DNA of 7,978 nucleotides from the NCBI GenBank assembly GCA_002453475.1, contig DKGY01000018.1:5664-13641 (forward strand), written 5' to 3'. Below, one piece after another: positions 5,870 through 7,978 of this stretch (position 1 is the first letter of the stretch; each line of letters starts with the position of its first letter). A model generated the notes under the pieces. The model was given only the letters and a program-made list of their open reading frames with translations, had not been told where the DNA came from and made no database searches. A program made the translations under genes and the position numbers. The DNA comes from Clostridium sp. UBA6758. GTDB taxonomy: Bacteria; Bacillota; Clostridia; Clostridiales; Clostridiaceae.

Positions 5870-5955
5870 GATAATAATATACTATTAAATAAATTTACTT
5901 ATCTATATAATATATTAACCTAAATATTTCTTCTTTTATAGTCTTTTATAAGAAT

Positions 5956-5987
5956 AGAGCTTAATTATCAAATGATAACTAAGCTCT
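5956..5987 (-). terminator. Hairpin after the 152-aa gene
   Basis: AGAGCTTAATTATCA (5956-5970) and TGATAACTAAGCTCT (5973-5987) form a 15-bp stem with one mismatch and a tight loop, 20 bp beyond the stop at 6007. The minus-strand tail ATTCTTATAAAAG has no real U-run, so it may be a weak terminator or a stabilising 3' hairpin. It also precedes the MocR gene's promoter region. Confidence 0.5.
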
Positions 5988-6006
5988 TATAAATTTATTT
6001 TTCCTA

Positions 6007-6465
6007 TTAAGATTGCATTTCTATCCCTTTCTTCTCTAGGTAAGTACATATGGCTCTAAAATCATCTATCCAATGAATTTTAGCAAGTTCTCGCAAATCT
6101 AAAGTTATACCTGTACTTTTATGTTTAATATATTCCATATTATAAACTTCCGTTTCTACAAAATTATCTATATAACTATATATACATGGAACAAATTTAT
6201 CCCAATTCTGTTCAAAATATTTAGTTTTTGCATAACATAATCTATTTATATGAAATATTATTCCTATAGGTGTACTCTTCATAGCTAGTTTATGACTAAA
6301 ATATTCTTGATTAGGATATTTGGATTCTACTCTTTCCCAATATAAGTTTTCATTGGGATGTAAATTGAACTTATCAATTATCTTACACTTTTCTTCTCCC
6401 AATTCTTCTCTCATCAGTTTTTCTCTCATAGGCTGTTCCAGCTCTTTTAAATATTCTAGATTCAT
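6007..6465 (-). CDS. Hypothetical protein (152 aa)
   Basis: I do not recognise this family. The start at 6465 (MNLEYLKELE) has a G-rich site (AGGGGGG) about 9 nt upstream, an unusual but usable SD. Residues 1-33 are charged and helical (QPMREKLMREELGEEKCKII). The centre is aromatic-rich (YFSHKLAMKSTPIGIIFHINRL, 55-76 as two blocks, then YAKTKYFEQNWDKFVP, 78-93), and the C-terminus (ELAKIHWIDDFRAICTYLEK, 126-145) looks helical. There is no signal peptide, membrane segment or zinc motif; the Cys residues (27, 77, 94, 140) are scattered. Composition and codon use match the neighbours. It is monocistronic, with a long structured leader upstream (6466-6678) and a hairpin after its stop. A small soluble, all-helical or alpha/beta cytoplasmic protein fits best. 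No function can be given. Confidence 0.75.
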   Translation of the reverse strand: MNLEYLKELEQPMREKLMREELGEEKCKIIDKFNLHPNENLYWERVESKYPNQEYFSHKLAMKSTPIGIIFHINRLCYAKTKYFEQNWDKFVPCIYSYIDNFVETEVYNMEYIKHKSTGITLDLRELAKIHWIDDFRAICTYLEKKGIEMQS

Positions 6466-6522
6466 AATGTAATGCCCCCCTATTAAAACCTTTATAAAAT
6501 GTAATACATTATTCTTAATTTC

Positions 6523-6552
6523 ATTTTATTGCTTTATATAGCAATTTACCAA
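6523..6552 (-). promoter_or_regulatory. Possible promoter of the 152-aa gene
   Basis: On the minus strand, TTGGTA (6552-6547) and TAAAAT (6528-6523) are separated by 18 bp, ending 57 bp before the ATG. This is a candidate only, in A/T-rich sequence, and its -35 overlaps one arm of the alternative hairpins at 6546-6595. Confidence 0.3.
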
Positions 6553-6595
6553 TACCAATTATTGATAAATATAATATTACTTATTGGTAATATTA
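6546..6595 (-). promoter_or_regulatory. Two mutually exclusive hairpins upstream of the 152-aa gene
   Basis: TTACCAATA (6546-6554) is a perfect inverted match to TATTGGTAA (6582-6590). The overlapping segment GTAATATTA (6587-6595) is a perfect inverted match to TAATATTAC (6572-6580). Because the arms share 6587-6590, only one stem can form fully. This could be an RNA switch or a DNA operator, but the sequence is simple and may pair by chance. Confidence 0.35.
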
Positions 6596-6678
6596 ATACA
6601 ACTATATAAATTAATCTGTTATGCCAATCACATATAATTTTACATGAATAAGACTCCTTTACTTACGTCCTAATATAT

Positions 6679-6712
6679 AAAAAATTCCCTATATAACAAT
6701 TTATATAGGGAA
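6679..6712 (-). terminator. Rho-independent terminator in the long intergenic region
   Basis: On the minus strand, the stem TTCCCTATATA/TATATAGGGAA (6712-6702 with 6695-6685, 6-nt loop) is followed directly by six T residues (6684-6679). This canonical form is 213 bp upstream of the 152-aa gene and about 360 bp past the terminator of the polymerase gene. It therefore implies an extra minus-strand transcript made between those two genes. Confidence 0.75.
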
Positions 6713-6785
6713 CTATTTATATAGTTGTTCTATTTATGCTTATTTCATGGAACTTACTATTTAAATGATGAGATTAGGGTTGATT

Positions 6786-6834
6786 AAAATATAAACAGAG
6801 TTCTTAGTATCAGTATTTTCGATACTTAGAACTC
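6786..6834 (-). terminator. Terminator-like hairpin ending the putative structured RNA
   Basis: GAGTTCTTAGTATC (6798-6811) and GATACTTAGAACTC (6821-6834) form a 14-bp stem with one mismatch and a 9-nt loop. On the minus strand it is followed by TGTTTATATTTT, a moderate U-rich tail. It closes the GC-richer structured block at 6835-6931. Confidence 0.6.
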
Positions 6835-6931
6835 ATTGTCCTTTAGGGAAAATCGTTATCCAGGGACATAGTAGCTCTTTACTCACACTTTGAAGAAGAT
6901 GGGAGTATTAGAGCCGGTAGTCATCGGATAA
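6798..6931 (-). ncRNA. Putative structured non-coding RNA
   Basis: No ORF spans this block, yet it is visibly less A/T-rich than the surrounding intergenic DNA and packed with nested complementarity. Stems seen (plus coordinates): TGTCC 6837-6841 with GGACA 6864-6868; GCTCT 6874-6878 with AGAGC 6910-6914, continued inside by ACTC 6881-6884 with GAGT 6903-6906; CCG 6914-6916 with CGG 6925-6927; and the 14-bp terminal hairpin 6798-6834. A long-range 6-bp match, TTATCC 6856-6861 with GGATAA 6926-6931, could form a pseudoknot or compete with the CCG/CGG stem. I favour the minus strand because both downstream hairpins carry T-rich tails there. The 5' end is undefined, perhaps near 6940-6970. It is not a tRNA, tmRNA, SRP RNA or T-box that I can recognise. 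The clostridial raiA motif is one class to test, but I cannot confirm it. Confidence 0.5.
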
Positions 6932-7016
6932 AGATATTCTTAGATTCTTCATTAACACTTTATAATAGCACAATAGTTTTAAATAAGAATTTTGAATAGA
7001 AGGTGATTTAATATAT

Positions 7017-7057
7017 AAAAAAAGCTTTTATGAATAATAAACTTCTTCATAAAAGCT
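7017..7057 (-). terminator. Terminator of the O-antigen ligase/polymerase gene
   Basis: A perfect 12-bp stem, AGCTTTTATGAA (7023-7034) with TTCATAAAAGCT (7046-7057), has an 11-nt loop and is followed on the minus strand by six T residues (7022-7017). It lies 18 bp beyond the stop codon at 7075. Confidence 0.88.
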
Positions 7058-7074
7058 CTTACAAAATTTAACAA

Positions 7075-7978
7075 CTACACAGCTATGCTTCTTCTTTTCG
7101 GAAACACACCAACACTTTCTTTTGCTAGTGCTGTGACTATGGATGATGATCCAATAAATAGTATTCCTATTTGTGGAGTTATTATTGTAAAATCAATAAC
7201 TCCATGAACTAAAACAACTGCCTGTATTGCCATAAGTAAAGCTACACTACTATATCCAGATTTATAAAGATATATTAAATCTTTATAAATATTTGCTCTT
7301 ATATATAAGTAAATTAAAAGTCCGATTACTCCTAAAGAAGTTAAAAGTGATAGCCATATATTATGAGAATGATTAATGACACGACTATATCTTGAAAATT
7401 CATTACCATGCTCTATAGTTCCTAACATTCCCCATCCAGTTAATGGTTTCTCTTTTATCATCCTTAAAGATCCTAACCATATTTCTTCTCTAGTATCAAA
7501 GGACCTCTCAATCTGATGACCAGTAATCTCTTGAGATATATCAGACACCTTTGGAGGAGTAAAGCCTACTATGCCTATAACTAATAAAATAGACAAAATT
7601 ATTATTATATCACTCTTATTTCTTTTTATTTTTAATAGTAATAGGCAAAGCAATCCGAATACTAATCCAAGAAAAACCCCTCTTGAACCACATAAACAAA
7701 TATTTATTAAAAATAAAGCTGTAGCACTATAATATGCCACTTTCTCCTTAATTTCTTTACTATTCCAAGCATAATATATTGCCATTATAACCATAATAGC
7801 AAACCAATCTCCAGCTACGTTAGGATTTCCAAAAGTACTAAAAATTCTATGGTTAGTTGAAACCTCCAATGGTACCCCTAAAAATTTCTTCCAAAGCTCC
7901 ATAGGAAAATATGCAAAAGTAACCTTCTCTATAATTCCAACAATTCCTGAAAAAATTGAAAACTTGATTAGGTAATTC
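7075..7978 (-). CDS. O-antigen ligase / Wzy polymerase family membrane protein, C-terminal part (5' end outside window)
   Basis: The frame stays open upstream of the internal ATG at 7902 to the window edge, adding 25 codons (NYLIKFSIFSGIVGIIEKVT...) that read as a membrane helix. The true start is therefore off-window, and 300 residues are visible. In numbering from the internal Met, family landmarks are FSTFGNPNVAGDW (21-33), CGSRGVFLGL (71-80), DTREEIWLGSLRMI (136-149), PLTGWGMLGT (153-162), the loop motif NHSHNIWL (177-184) and GVIGLLIYLYI (191-201). The soluble stretch at ~115-180 is the large loop with the catalytic-type Arg and His residues of the Wzy_C domain. At least seven hydrophobic segments are visible. 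The enzyme would join or polymerise lipid-linked glycan repeats at the outer face of the membrane. In a Gram-positive this suggests capsule, exopolysaccharide or cell-wall glycan assembly; the exact substrate is unknown. Confidence 0.87.
   Translation of the reverse strand, partial: NYLIKFSIFSGIVGIIEKVTFAYFPMELWKKFLGVPLEVSTNHRIFSTFGNPNVAGDWFAIMVIMAIYYAWNSKEIKEKVAYYSATALFLINICLCGSRGVFLGLVFGLLCLLLLKIKRNKSDIIIILSILLVIGIVGFTPPKVSDISQEITGHQIERSFDTREEIWLGSLRMIKEKPLTGWGMLGTIEHGNEFSRYSRVINHSHNIWLSLLTSLGVIGLLIYLYIRANIYKDLIYLYKSGYSSVALLMAIQAVVLVHGVIDFTIITPQIGILFIGSSSIVTALAKESVGVFPKRRSIAV

Noticed and set aside
6835..6931. Reading the structured block as a T-box or known metabolite riboswitch
   Set aside because: I see no T-box tGGnACCGCG-like sequence or other riboswitch core I recognise, and terminators separate it from the next gene.
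7903..7978. Treating the ATG at 7902 as the start of the polymerase gene
   Set aside because: The frame is open to the window edge and encodes a further membrane helix expected in this family; no SD precedes the ATG.
1..7978. CRISPR array or tandem repeat array
   Set aside because: No regularly spaced direct repeats with unique spacers were seen; repeats here are isolated inverted pairs.

Overview
This is AT-rich DNA with Ile codons biased to ATA and Arg codons to AGA, AAGGAGG-type ribosome binding sites and A/T-rich hairpin terminators. Together with a clostridial-type ornithine/alanine racemase, this suggests a low-GC Firmicute, most likely Clostridium or a close relative. That is inference from style and gene content, not from a search. 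Every gene I can support lies on the minus strand, so the window reads right to left.

Right edge to about 6000: the window opens inside a membrane protein of the O-antigen ligase/Wzy polymerase family (7075-7978; its 5' end is outside the window), which ends at a strong terminator (7017-7057). A roughly 600-bp stretch without a protein gene follows. It holds a compact, relatively GC-rich set of nested hairpins (about 6798-6931) that I read as a minus-strand structured RNA. Two successive terminator-like hairpins (6786-6834 and 6679-6712) lie downstream of it, followed by an AT-rich leader with mutually exclusive hairpins and an AUG-UAA start-stop behind a good Shine-Dalgarno. This leader precedes an unrecognised 152-aa gene (6007-6465).

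Centre: a MocR-type regulator (GntR winged helix fused to a PLP aminotransferase-like domain, 4400-5869) has an unusual start region. Its own terminator follows, then a separately transcribed alanine/ornithine racemase family gene (3018-4157) with an operator-like repeat in its leader. The MocR regulator is a plausible, unproven controller of the racemase. Next come two near-identical tRNA-Lys(CTT) genes, each with its own consensus promoter and duplicated leader.

Left: nudC (NAD+ diphosphatase), a small charged protein of unknown function whose SD lies at the edge of a 12-bp hairpin, and a 120-bp MITE-like inverted-repeat element. The window closes with the first 329 codons of a BREX-1 methyltransferase gene, pglX, which runs off the left edge. 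pglX has its own extended -10 promoter and no brxC upstream. This places the window at the edge of a BREX phage-defence locus with non-standard gene order, or at an orphan pglX. It is the most interesting point here. I found no plus-strand gene, CRISPR array or intact insertion sequence.
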